NCBI GenBank assembly: GCA_023078685.1 | Contig: JALGAS010000004.1 | Span: 2,046,001 to 2,110,000, forward strand | DNA: 64,000 nt | Origin: Neopestalotiopsis rosae | Taxonomy: Eukaryota > Ascomycota > Sordariomycetes > Amphisphaeriales > Sporocadaceae | Direction: 5' to 3' | Shown: piece by piece, positions 13,201 through 24,003 of the stretch | How positions within the stretch are numbered: the stretch's first letter is position 1 | Layout: each line of letters begins with the position of its first letter | Notes under the pieces: model-generated | What the model was told of the DNA's origin: nothing | The model's database searches: none | What the model saw: only the letters and a program-made list of their open reading frames with translations | Position numbers and translations under genes: made by a program

Positions 13201-16191
13201 GCGAAGAAAGATTCACTTTGCGCCTGATCAATCTGCACTCGCCGAATTGATGTACCGCACATATTTCCAGGGTTTGACACACGGACGATTGAGTCAGTCG
13301 GTCGATTGGTTGCAGAGGGTCCGGAGTCGGTGAGTATCCCAGCAAGAGAGCGATCCCTGCCATAGGTGCACTGTGTCATTGATATCGCGACCAATTGTTT
13401 CATATTCGACATTGCTACTACACATTGACCTCAACAATTTGAAATTTCTGCCGGCACGACCATTGGTGCAGCCCTTTCAGTGAGTCCCGGCACCTATTTC
13501 CAAGGGGGATGAGTCATGGAGGACATGGGAGCTCGGCACTTGCCACCCTCACCAAATCGATCATTTGCGACCATAGTTCTCGCCTTTTCGGAGTCTTTTG
13601 CACTTCGCAGTTGTTTTACATGCATATAGTCTTGAAAAAGCACCGTTGGATACCTAGTTGAGTGTGGAGTACGACGCGCTGTGTTAGGCGAAGGAGGGCT
13701 AAAATTGCTTCTTCTTGCCTCATCGTACAGAAAAGAGCACATTCAAAAGTGATGTGTCTGCCTTGGCACAGCATCCTCTGTCATGGATATGTTGAACGCT
13801 TGGGGGATGAGACTATTTCGACAAAGAAGATGATGACACTTCTGAAGTTTAAGTCTGGTAAGACAAAACCGTCGAATCGACTGGAAGTCCTCAATAAAGA
13901 TGTATGCAGGCGATCAGGTCCTACTCCAATATATGTGTGTTCAAATATCATTCGGCAGTTGTCGGACATCAAAGCATTGACGTACATACGCCATTGGTGC
14001 CCAGTTATCGCGATTGGAGCTTAGAAGGATCAGTACAAAGATAGCAGTGCATGTGTTATTGGCAAATCAATCGCATTCGCCGCCGATGGCCTTGCCCGTA
14101 TGGTCGAATGCTTTATTTTCATCAATTTACTCTCGTCACACGCCATCCGTGAGAAGTTTATGATCGGGTCGGCCAGTCATCGATGTCACACAAGTCGTTT
14201 GCCTGTATGATGTCTGCATCCGGCCACGGTACTTTATTGAACAAGCTCCCGACCGGTGAGCTCGTATCGAATTAACATACAGCAATGTGTAAAGTCAAAA
14301 GAGTATAAGGGGCCACGTCGGCTGTAGATAAATTTTACCTCGACCAAAAACACGAAGTTTATTGCCCCCAAGCCAGTTCGCCCGATGCGACCACACAAAT
14401 CTGAAAACAGTCTCGTCTCGAGATACTCTGTGCCAAACGTCAGTATATCTGGGCTTCTTATTGAATCAACATCCCGGTCCGTCACATATCAAACCTGGAA
14501 AGGCGACAAGTCATGCGTGTTGTCCGGCCATATAATGCGACCGAATCAGGCGTCCTTGCAACCCGACTGAACTCTTTTCAAAGAACGCCTTTTAGGAGAT
14601 CATCACCAGTCTCGAGCATATATCACAACGACGCATAGAGCAAGCAGACTGATGCTACAAGAAGAATTGATAGGCTCCGCGTCTCGGTATCTGTGTTTTT
14701 GGATGCCTCGTACACTGTTTGGGTCTCTCAAAATGGGTCACACCAACTGCACATACCCGTACTATTGGTCCCTGTCTTAGGAACCCTACATATAACACAT
14801 TGCTGTCCTTGTCCACGAGTTTGGAAGTATTGTAACGATGAGCGATGCAACGGATGAGAGCCTTGAAGAGAATTGAGGCACTCTATAGATCCACGATAAT
14901 ATACTTACTGGAGCGCCCACCCTCAATCATCTCTATAAAAGGCAAGTCAGCCTTACTTAGACGCCCAGCCGCCAATCAACATCGCCAGCGTATCCCACAT
15001 GACAACCGCGCGGTACCAACAGAAGCATAAGGCTGCGCCCTTCCCTTGCATGATCACTGGTGTCTCAAGTTCTGTAAACATTCCAGAATGGCTGGACATA
15101 AGTTCCTACTTAATGCTACGTCAGATTCAGCCTCCAAAAGTGCAGATACTGTCGCCCAACCAACCACGCAAGGCTCTACTTGGGAACAACACTTCACGCG
15201 TTCGCCCTATTGCGCGAGCACACGATGTTCGCGAGATATTAGCACTTTCATCGAACATTCAATAGATAATCTCGGTTCGGTTGTAATGGTGTATCGCTTG
15301 AATCATGTTCATAACCCATGATTACTACACAAGTTGGTACATGCCGAAAGTCACGCACGGAGACGGCCGGATCTGCTGACTGAGGTCGTTTTTACTGGTG
15401 GCAGGTCATGCGGCTAGCACCGCTTAATTTCAGCCAGTATCAATTTTCGGATGAATAATAGCGCTTTGTTTAAAAAGACGCATTGAAAATTCTTCAGAAA
15501 TTTTAGCGATGAGGGAGAAAAGGTGGTCAGCTAATACCATGTGATCATCACGAGCTTCACTCGACTATAGAGCTCTCAGCCCACATCGCGCAGGCACATA
15601 AGACGGGTTAGCGGAGTTTCCCGATACGGCGTATAAGTCTGCCGTCGCGGTGAATGATTTACAAGATCGCGTGAATAGTTGATCGATGGATCTAGGTTTT
15701 CGGTCATGGTAGCTGCAAATGAATATGACTTTTGGTCAACACACATGCGCATTCGGCCAAATCAGGAGGTAACTTATGATTTGGTCATGATGACATTCCA
15801 TCGTCATGTTATTTCCTGCCTAGCGCTCGTCCATCGCGGACGATGCTTTCGCGGCCGTTTGTCTCGTTTGTATCCACCGAAAGAGGGTGCAAGCAAGTAA
15901 CTTCATGGTGTTGACTGATCAAGCAGGAAGTGGGTTCTATGTAACCTGAGGCATGAACTTATATTTATTTTTACTACGCGTGAGCAGAATCGTTGCCTAG
16001 CCCTTAAGGTGAGCCAAGGACTTCTATGAATCACCACTCATTCCTTCGAGCAATAAAGCCGACGCCTTGCGGCTCAGCTGCCGCAATTTCCAGCCACGGG
16101 ACCCATAGTCTGTCATAGTATTACTATATAAGGTAGGAGTAATGCATCTCCCTGCCAACGCCACAAGATTCACACATTCACGGGGCGATAT
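10206..16191. other. 6-kb gene-poor stretch
   Basis: No supported gene. Many overlapping short frames are present on both strands. A 14-bp tandem duplication lies at 10368-10395. The minus-strand frames at 12500-12905 look mildly protein-like but do not splice together at a usable intron length. A TATA-like AT-rich segment near 16125 lies at the edge of the next gene. Confidence 0.5.
10368..10395. repeat. 14-bp tandem direct repeat
   Basis: Two adjacent copies of CTAGGCAGTGATC plus one base (A in the first, T in the second). Short and probably incidental. Confidence 0.7.
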
Positions 16192-17041
16192 TCATTGCCT
16201 CGCAGTAGGCAGACGTTCTCTGATGGTCTCGGCAACCTGTGCCCCATGCAACGTCAAGAAGGCTGAAAGTAAGGCACTGATGACGATGGCCAAAACAAGG
16301 TGCGCCACAGAGAAGCCGTTGACGGATCTCCGACTGTTCTCCAAAGAGGAGTTGCCTACCATCTTCTTGAGCGGTACGATGCCTTCCTTTCTCATCGTGT
16401 CCTGACCGAGCTTCATTCCAGGCAGCCCATCGACGCTCCAGGCATTCTTGAGAGCCCAGTATCTATGATATCATGATTATCTCAGTAAAGTTTCCTTTCG
16501 CTTCCAAGAGTTTCTATACTTACCTCGGCATACTCTCCTCATCCTTGCCATCCAGATACCGCTTCTCCTTCTTCTCAAAGAACTCGTGCAAGATGGGCCT
16601 AAAGGCCTTGAAGTCGTAATACGGCACAGAAAACCCACACGATGTTCCGACCTGGTGAACCTCGACCAAGATGACGCTTCGCGTGCCGCTGTGCGTCTCG
16701 ACCGTATTCTTCTTGACAAAGTCCGCATACTCGGTAGTCCCGTGCTCGAGCACAAGGCCCCGGCCGAACAGTCTCAGGATCCGGGGTGGGCCCTCGAACG
16801 CGTTGAACAAAATGGTGACCCGGCCGTTCTCGTACAGGTGGCTAATGGTCTCGTTGCCCGAGCCCGTCATGTCCATGTACCAGAACGTCTTCTCGTCAAT
16901 GAGACCGAAACAGGCGCCGCCCTTGGGTGATACGTTCACATGGCCCGCGGCTGAGAGCGGAGCCGTCGAAACCCAGAACATCTTCTGTTCCAATATCCAT
17001 TTGAACAAGGACTTTGGGATGACTTCATAGTAGGCCCCCAT
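16192..17041 (-). CDS. Pyridoxamine 5'-phosphate oxidase-like FMN-binding protein with C-terminal membrane anchor
   Basis: Two exons (17041-16524 and 16462-16192; intron 61 nt, gtaagt..tag) give 262 aa. The N-terminal 190 residues have the split-barrel flavin-binding fold of the pyridoxamine-phosphate-oxidase-like family: an ILEQKMFWVSTAPLSAAGHVN segment with VSPKGG, then a FWYMDMTGSGNETISHL core and a GPPRILRLFGRG strand. Family members bind FMN or F420 and reduce small molecules; the substrate here is unknown. The second exon encodes a conserved YWALKNAWSVDGLPG segment and then one hydrophobic helix (about residues 222-250) near the C-terminus, so the protein is probably tail-anchored with the flavin domain facing the cytosol. 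I chose the ATG at 17041 (MGAYYEV) because the longer upstream reading has no family similarity. Confidence 0.87.
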
Positions 17042-17772
17042 TTTTCTTGACGGCTTCCAATTGACGATATGCAAGAATTGAGCTGTGTCGGTGTCCCAAA
17101 GTACCCGTAAGCTCCGGCAATGTAATGAGGGGAAGACCCGGAAGTCGGAAGTGTTCCCCGGTGCTGACCCGGAACCGAAATCGGAGGGCGCGGCAATTTG
17201 ACAATCTTGTGATCCGGCCGCGGGTACTATAGTGCTATGCACCTGGTGTTGATCGGGTTCAATTATGCTGGTGGGTCCAATTAGATCATGAGGATACAAG
17301 GACTAAATGCTTGGAGCTATTGCCTGAAAGCAAGATGCAAATGTTACTGGGACTGTTGCAAAGGTTGAGAGTCATGTCGTGCTGCTAAAAGACTTAAAGT
17401 TGCTATCTCCAACACACTCGATGCACTTTCTGCGAAATTGAGTCATAGCGCATTGCCTCGGCCAATCGGGAGTATCCCGCCTTAACAACACCATGTGCTG
17501 GAAGCATTGTTATCTCGAGGTTGTCTCCAATTCTCAATTCTATCATGTAGCCAAGTAACTCACGAAATTGTAGAGTTTGTCGAACAGCATTGGATTTCGT
17601 CAATGATGCAAATCCGACTGTGTGCAATATTCTGTATCATAAAAGACAAGAAGTCAATGTTTCATCCACGTTCGTGTCTAGACTCAATCAACTCCCAAGA
17701 GCACAAGTGCTTTAAGGTAATCCATTGAAAGGGGTATCATGTAATGGAATAAACAAATACAGCCACAGGCTC
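17042..17772. other. Intergenic region between RTC1-like gene and PNPOx-like gene
   Basis: Promoter/5' leader of the PNPOx-like gene and 3' flank of the upstream cyclase-like gene, both on the minus strand. No additional gene or clear TATA element seen. Confidence 0.6.
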
Positions 17773-19014
17773 TCAATCAAAACCAATGCCCGCTCCCTCA
17801 CAGACGCTTCCTTTATTATTCCAGTTGATCTGGGGCAGCAGCTCGGCAGCTACCCATCTCGCAGTCGTGGTATGTGTGCTTCCCTGACCAAAAGGCTCAT
17901 GCGTCTTGTCCTTGCGCATCCTCGTTTCGTCTTGCTCAATATCCAAGCCATCGTCCGGACCTTGTTCGTCTCGCGGAAAACTCGACCGGCCATGGGCAAG
18001 AGCCTGGAACACCACGAGCTGATCCTGCAGAAACTCGTCCACGGCGCCCCGGAGCGCAATCTCGTCGTGCAAATCTCCGGCCACCTTTTTCGACATGTCG
18101 CGGGCCAGCGCCTCGGGCGTCTTGGTCTTCCACTTCTTGTCGTAGAGCCAGTCGCGGCCCCAGCGGAGGCCAGTCTTTGAATGCGCCACCAGCAACACGT
18201 ACATGCGACTGTCGTGGCCGCTGTCCTCGGTAATGACAAAGTTGACGTCGACATCGGGAAAGAGTCGGTCTAGGTCGCGGGCCAGTGCCTCTTGCAGTGG
18301 AGCGTGTAAATGGGTCGGCGTCAGAATGGTTGCGTCGATTCGCTGTATCTCGAAGTCCTCCTTTGTATATTTCTTGTTCCATGGTACTCTTGGCGTTAAT
18401 TTCTCCCCAGATCGCAGTGGGCTGAGCTTGAAGTGTACGCAGCCCTTTTTCGCAGGTCCGAGGCTCCAGCCTCTTTGCTTCAGTTGTCTTTGAATCATAA
18501 TACCGAATTGATCCTCCAACGTCGGTAAGAGTACTTGGTCCAGGTACTCCCAGCTCAAAGAGAACGAAACATTGGTACCTCCACTAATCTCGAGCTCGAT
18601 GCCGTCTCCTTGCCCCCCAGTGGCCGCAGGGGCAGCAGCATTCCCAGCGAATAGGAGATACGGCAGCACCGCCTGGAAAATGAGCATGGCGCTCGCGGCC
18701 GGGGACTCGACATCAATGGATATGTTGCGCTGTGCAAGGGCGGTGGGCGGCGCCCTGGGCGCGAACTCGAGTGTCCGCGATCCTACGGCCAGCCCGTCAA
18801 CCTGGGCATTAGTCGCCCGTGCCAGCCAAGCAATAGACGAGACGTGCTGAGACTTGAGGCCTCCGCCGCGAGCACCACCAGATCGGTTGCCACGCACGTT
18901 GGTGATGCGAATGGCCTGGCCAGTGACCGCGGCGAGGGCGCAGGCCAGTCGCACTAATTGGCCGCCACCTTCACCAGTTCGCCCCTCGAGGACGAGTGCT
19001 TTTGCCGCCTTCAT
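17773..19014 (-). CDS. RNA 3'-terminal phosphate cyclase-like protein (RtcA/RTC family), catalytic His apparently lost
   Basis: Intronless, 413 aa from the ATG at 19014. An in-frame ATG at 19086 would add 24 residues, but the family normally starts just before the LEGRTGEGGGQLVRLA motif. RtcA enzymes use ATP to convert RNA 3'-phosphates to 2',3'-cyclic phosphates through a covalent histidine-AMP. Seen here: the N-terminal E-G-R-x-GEGGGQ motif, the NVRGNRSGGARGGGLKSQH motif, an inserted domain around 210-260, and DEFLQDQLVVFQALA near residue 328. In Escherichia coli RtcA the matching motif is EHLADQLLL, with the catalytic His309 at the second position; here phenylalanine occupies that site. 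That may make this a non-catalytic paralogue, as in Rcl1-type proteins of 18S rRNA processing, but it more closely resembles RtcA than Rcl1. An acidic tail follows. Confidence 0.88.
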   Translation of the reverse strand: MKAAKALVLEGRTGEGGGQLVRLACALAAVTGQAIRITNVRGNRSGGARGGGLKSQHVSSIAWLARATNAQVDGLAVGSRTLEFAPRAPPTALAQRNISIDVESPAASAMLIFQAVLPYLLFAGNAAAPAATGGQGDGIELEISGGTNVSFSLSWEYLDQVLLPTLEDQFGIMIQRQLKQRGWSLGPAKKGCVHFKLSPLRSGEKLTPRVPWNKKYTKEDFEIQRIDATILTPTHLHAPLQEALARDLDRLFPDVDVNFVITEDSGHDSRMYVLLVAHSKTGLRWGRDWLYDKKWKTKTPEALARDMSKKVAGDLHDEIALRGAVDEFLQDQLVVFQALAHGRSSFPRDEQGPDDGLDIEQDETRMRKDKTHEPFGQGSTHTTTARWVAAELLPQINWNNKGSVCEGAGIGFD

Positions 19015-19086
19015 GTCTGGGTTGTAAATCAATGGCTTGTTGTGACGTCTGACCTGGAATGATATGGAATGCCGTAGCTGTGCCAA

Positions 19087-19479
19087 TGAACAATGTCAAA
19101 ATATAAATATTGTGGTGTTTCTCAAGGTGGCTATGCTGTTTTGTCGACAGTGAGTCACACGGTAGGCACAGAGCGTTTATGCGAGACGGCTCCGACTAGA
19201 GCGGAAAAACATGGATCAATGCAAAAATGGCCGATATTTAACAACAGAGATGTGGAGTCTGGAGATATAAAAAAAAGTAGAATCCAAATTATGATTCATA
19301 ATGATTCGCAGTTGCGACAGCCTGTGCATATATTGAAAAATCAAATGTAGTATCCAAGAGCACAAGGTGCACCTGTGGTGTGCAGTGCGGACCCCGCTGT
19401 CTATAACGCCTGTAACGCCGCCGAATTGGAGAAATAAAGCCAATCAAATGTACAAGAATATTTACTCATGAGAAGGACC
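19087..19479. other. Intergenic region between NPP gene and RTC-like gene
   Basis: About 390 bp. It contains the 5' leader of the RTC-like gene and the 3' flank of the phosphodiesterase gene, with a short A-rich tract near 19269. No gene seen. Confidence 0.6.
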
Positions 19480-21816
19480 TCAATTGGACTCGTCGCCGTC
19501 TTCAGAGCCAGTAAGCTTGCTCCAAAGATCGTCAACTTTGCCAGTCAACCAATCCCAATAGTCTTGCCAAGACTTGAACTCTTTGGGCTCGTCCTCATCT
19601 TCGCTTGCATTGTCCGCCGTTGGCACTTCAGTCTCTTGGGGAGGTTCAATGGGATCAACGCCCACAGTTGCTGTCGATTGCTCTGTCGATTGCTCTGTCG
19701 GCTGGGCAGTTGACTCGGCCGCAGCAGTCGTTGCCACAGACGAAGTGGAAATAGGCGTACTTTCTTCTGTCACGGCACTTGTATCCGGATCTTCTGGCTC
19801 AGCAAGGGCCGTGTCAGGCTCGTGGAGGCCGACAGTCTTCAATGGTAGACGGAGTGTACCATTGTTTGCAATAGGTTTCATGCCAACAGAATCGCATAGA
19901 ATATTGTATACCTCGATATTTTCTAGAAATTCGTTAGATCAAGTCGTTACCCAGGAGTGCTTAAATGGCGACTTACGAAAGGGCTCGACCCTGCTGTTTG
20001 GTTCATGCGGGAAAGCAGGGCCACGAGCAATGAATATGGCTCTCATTAGAGGATGCTCATGATCATACCCATGTAGACCACGAGGGTGATAGGTCAGACC
20101 CTTCGTTTTGGCTTCTTCGATATCAAATTCTTCTTTGGAGACAATGGCCCAACCTGTCTTGGGGATAATCCAGAGAGGAGCAATGCGGTCATTCTGGGAG
20201 AAATGATAGCGCTCAGGCATGTCCTTGTCCGTTAGATAGACCTCCATATTGGGGTGCGTCTTCAACTTTTCGACAGCTTGTTCGTGCAATTCTTGCAGGT
20301 AGGAAGGGTCTTTTGGCCGCACGCCAACAAGTGGCCAGCCATCCACATGGTCGACCTTGGTCATGTCGATGATATCATCCATCTGGTACATCCGAGAAAC
20401 GTCAGTCGTGGCCATCCCGTGGTCTGACACGATGATAACGTTGACAATATCGGTCAAATTTCGTTGTTCAAGACCAACAAAGACTTGGTCCAGCATATTG
20501 TCAACCTGGGTGATGGTTGTTCGAATCTCGGTGCTGTTGGGTCCGTATTTGTGTCCATCAGCATCAACGTTTGGTACATATGCTGCAATTAGTTGTGGTC
20601 GCATATTTTCCACACTGGCACTGGGATCCTCCATTCCCGGTCTGTCCAAGAACTCGAGTATCCTTGCGGCTTTCCTGTCCAGAGACTCTTTTCCATTGTA
20701 GTGATCGAGAATAGAGGGTTCAACACTCATAATGTGAGCTTCGCTGCCAGGCCACATGTGGACGGCAGTCCGCAGTCCTTGTTCCTCGGCTGTAACCCAG
20801 AATGGTTCTCCTTTCCACCACTTTGCATCCATGCTCCGCGAAGGGTCCGTGTAGTAGAACTCGGCCTCGAGTTCAGGATCCCAGAAGGTGTTGCCGACAA
20901 CACCGTGGCTCTCGGGATACAAACCAGTCGCAAGTGTGTAGTGGTTAGGAAACGTGACTGAAGGGAATGAGGGATTCATATATGGCGGGCTGACACCCTC
21001 CTTTATGAATGCGCTCAATCTCGGCGTCAGTCCGCGCTGCAAAAAGTCGGCACGGAAGCCATCGAGACTGACGATAAGAGTCGTCGGCGCAAAAAGGGCT
21101 GTTCCGTTGCTGACCAAGGGAGGTAACGCCCTCTTCTTGTCCACGGACAGCTTCCATGCCACAAGCGATAGGAATGCGAATCCGACAATGAGAATGGTGT
21201 GGATGAATAGCCACTTTTTCCATTTCCTCCTCTTGTCAGCTTTCCGGCCAGAGTGGTACATGAAATTCCGGCGGTCGTGTTCTTCGCTGTCCTCTCGATC
21301 GCTGCTATCGCCGGTTGAGCTGCCCTCACGAATACCGCCCGACTCCATCTCGTACATGAGCTCCCCATCCTCGCCGTGTTGCGCATCCTCGAGCAGGCGC
21401 TCCTTCTTCTGTTTCCTCCGCGACCGGCGCGCCGATCTCTTCTCGTCGCGGAAGTCGTCCATGGAGGTCTGAGAACCGTTCATGGGGCTGCGCGAGCGAT
21501 CGCGACCCGGGACCTTGAACATTTGCAACGGATTCGGAATGGCCAGGTTGCTGCCCCGTCGTTGGAGGCCATCTTGTTTCGCGCGGCTTGCCGTGACCAG
21601 CTCATCCATTTCTTCCTCCTGCATCAATACGAGGCGGTCGCGAGCACGGAGCTCTTTGCTGTTGCGGGCGCGGGCGACAAGCTGGTCATCTTCGCTGTCC
21701 GTGTCCTGGTCGCTTCTGCTCTGCAGCGAGCTCGCATCTTCGTCGTATCCGCTAGGGGACAGCAATGCGCTATCCCTGTCCACCCGGGTGTCAAGTGGCT
21801 TCGGCCTGAGAGGCAT
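19480..21816 (-). CDS. Type II membrane nucleotide pyrophosphatase/phosphodiesterase (NPP family)
   Basis: Two exons (21816-19977 and 19922-19480, intron 54 nt) encode 760 aa. The cytosolic N-terminus (about 1-200) is long, highly charged and Ser/Arg/Asp-rich. One signal-anchor helix spans about 202-221. The luminal or extracellular phosphodiesterase domain starts at about 245 with SLDGFRADFL (metal-binding D252) and has the nucleophile motif SVTFPNHYTLATG (T288), GNTFWDPE, a VDADGHKYGP motif and IIVSDHGM. These are the zinc ligands of the alkaline-phosphatase superfamily. The family hydrolyses nucleotide phosphodiester or pyrophosphate bonds; yeast NPP1/NPP2 are induced by phosphate starvation and scavenge extracellular nucleotides. 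The intron lies just before the conserved QNIEVYN segment. The final 100 residues are Thr/Ser/Glu-rich. Confidence 0.93.
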
Positions 21817-23190
21817 CGCGGTCTGATGCTGAGGTACTCCAATGGTGTCTTTATGATATGTGATTCATTTCTTGAAAATGCGCAAACATGTGATGGCGCT
21901 CAGAATAGCGGCAACAGAAAGCACAATATCTTGTCGGAGTTATGAAAGACGGAGGATTCTTTCTGGCCTCCATAAATCGCCAAAGGCCACTAAACGGAAA
22001 GAAAGGGTCCTCCAAATGTTGCCTTCTAGATTGGGTCAGGAACGGGCCCAGTGGTTCCCTGGACCGTGCACAGATATCTTCGGCAGCCACTGCCGAATTG
22101 CTAGAGTATTCATTTGCATTTCTATTGCACGTGTTCAAGGTTGTACCATTTAAGCCATCTCATCCACTATCAGTTACATAGTATCAGAAAATTGTTTCTT
22201 AAATTAGATTGTTACAATAATTGTACTCGTGCCTTTTGATGCACGTCAAGCCGAGTCAGATCAATTGCTTGACTGCCATTGGAGTTGTGAGACACTAGAA
22301 AATGCTCGAGCTCCAGTGGTCAAGCTACTCATGTAGCTAGCAGCCCTATTGAGCAATGCCCTTGACACATTTCACCCATACGTATCACATCTGGTTGTCT
22401 TGACTTCAATAGAGCAGTACAGGACGGACAAGCCATGCTCGACAGGGGCACTCTGTGGTGCAGGTGTAACGAGACGCAGGCCGTCATGTCTAATTGTAGT
22501 TCATTCATCTTGTGAAATGACATGGAGCAGGCAGGTGATATATTGCCAATCTTGAACGTGGCAAATGATTTGGATCATTCGGTCGAGACCCTTTCTTCTT
22601 CTTACGATAAGAAAGTGACGTTTATCTTTCTGCAAGACATCACACTGGAACAATCTTCTGGGCCTGTATGGCCTGCTGTGCAATTACCCTAGAAAAGTGA
22701 TGTAATTGCCTGCAGTGCGCTGTCTGGCAAAACCTGGAGGCGGCGGGGATCGACAGGCCGGCCCCTGGCACCCATTAAAACGCGTAAAAACACGCTTGAT
22801 AACGCGTTAATGAGAACCCCATTTTCTTTCCCTTTCTCCACCATTGCTCTTCAGGAGCGGGCCTGACCAAGCTTCATACGTATATTTCAAATTCCCTCCA
22901 CCCCCAGCCTCTCCTGCGGTCCCCTGGATATTTTTCCACCCCTTCGTCACCGTCCGCGCAACTTCTCTTAAAGATCTACTCGATTCATCATCGTTGTGTT
23001 TCTTCGTCATTGTGCACAATTTCTTGCATTAACGGCTCGTATCATAGTTGCGAGCCAAGTACAATACCATCAGCTTAGCTCAAGTCTCATCAGCGATAAG
23101 CAAGCCGATCGAACTACAACTCGAGCAACACAGAGAACAAGCACAATTCGATTCTCAATCACTGGCTTTGACTGCCCAGACACTACCACC
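21817..23190. other. Divergent promoter region between NPP and RNR-inhibitor genes
   Basis: The two genes are transcribed away from each other across 1.37 kb. Two MluI-type cell-cycle boxes at 22780-22807 lie on the side of the plus-strand gene. The rest shows no coding signal. Confidence 0.65.
22780..22807. promoter_or_regulatory. Paired MCB (MluI cell-cycle box) sites
   Basis: ACGCGT occurs at 22780-22785 and again at 22802-22807, each flanked by A/T (AAACGCGTAAA and TAACGCGTTAA). This matches the MBF (Mbp1/Res-Swi6/Cdc10) binding site that drives G1/S transcription of DNA-synthesis genes. The sites are about 385-410 bp upstream of the ATG of the RNR-inhibitor family gene. The sequence is seen directly; binding is inferred. 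Confidence 0.6.
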
Positions 23191-24003
23191 ATGTCCGCAC
23201 CACGAACGAAGCGCCAATTCGCCGGCGCAGCCAGCGACCCGGCTCAGCGCCGCATCACCTCCTTCTTCAACAGCTCCGGCGCCGTCTCCTCGTCCACATC
23301 CTCCGACGATAACTTCAACCGAGGAGGCGGCCTGGCCGCCGCAGACTCGTCCGTCCAAGCAAACCTCCTCTCCGTCGGCATGCGGGTACGCAAGGCCGTT
23401 CCCGAGGGCTACAAGACCAATAGCTACAGCGCCTTTTCGCTGTGGGACGAGAACAACAACAAGAGCAGCAGGGAAATGGCGGCCCCAACCAAGACAACCT
23501 ACGACGCCAATGGTCGCTCGCGCAGCAGCGGCGCAGCCTCGGGTGCTTCCACCCCCAGGGAGCTTCTCCCCTTTTGCGGCATCCACAAGATTGGCGGCAT
23601 GGACACGCAAAAGTCCGCTGCCGACGATTATGCCTTCAGTCTCCCCTCTGCCGACGCCCTCCTCGACTCCATGGACGAAGAGGTCCCCGGCCTCACCCTC
23701 AGCCAGGAGTCCGTTGAGTCCAACGACTCCATAGAGTCCGACACCTTTGGCTCGAGAACGCGGAAGCGGTTCTTTGCCGACGAGGAGGGTGCCGATTCCC
23801 CCGACTTTGATGCCAGCTCGCGGAGCCTTGCGCCCGTGGACCCCAGCAATGGCAGACGAATGGCCGTACCCCGGAAGGGCAGACTCGCACAGAAGCCAAA
23901 TGGATTCAGAACTGGTGGCCAGGAGAATGTCATGGTTCTTGATGACTTTGAGGAGGCTTCATTCTTGGATCCCGGCTTGGAAGTTGACATGGACGACAAT
24001 TAA
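23191..24003 (+). CDS. Ribonucleotide reductase inhibitor family protein (Spd1/Dif1-like) with PIP box
   Basis: Intronless, 270 aa, predicted mostly disordered. I chose the ATG at 23191 (preceded by ACCACC) over an in-frame upstream ATG at 22996, because the added leader lacks conservation-like features and overlaps the 5' leader. Residues 19-26 read QRRITSFF, a perfect PCNA-interacting (PIP) box (Q-x-x-I-x-x-F-F). Residues about 59-75 (LLSVGMRVRKAVPEGYKT) match the core motif of fungal RNR inhibitors such as Spd1 and Dif1, which hold or import the small RNR subunit. The C-terminus is acidic (VLDDFEEASFLDPG). In fission yeast, Spd1 is destroyed in S phase by CRL4-Cdt2 on PCNA-loaded chromatin; the PIP box suggests similar control here. 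The MCB pair upstream fits G1/S expression. Confidence 0.75.
   Translation: MSAPRTKRQFAGAASDPAQRRITSFFNSSGAVSSSTSSDDNFNRGGGLAAADSSVQANLLSVGMRVRKAVPEGYKTNSYSAFSLWDENNNKSSREMAAPTKTTYDANGRSRSSGAASGASTPRELLPFCGIHKIGGMDTQKSAADDYAFSLPSADALLDSMDEEVPGLTLSQESVESNDSIESDTFGSRTRKRFFADEEGADSPDFDASSRSLAPVDPSNGRRMAVPRKGRLAQKPNGFRTGGQENVMVLDDFEEASFLDPGLEVDMDDN

Noticed and set aside
22996..23190. N-terminal extension of the RNR-inhibitor protein
   Set aside because: It is Ser/Thr/Gln-rich leader sequence without similarity to the family; the ATG at 23191 has an ACCACC context and starts at the usual distance from the PIP box.
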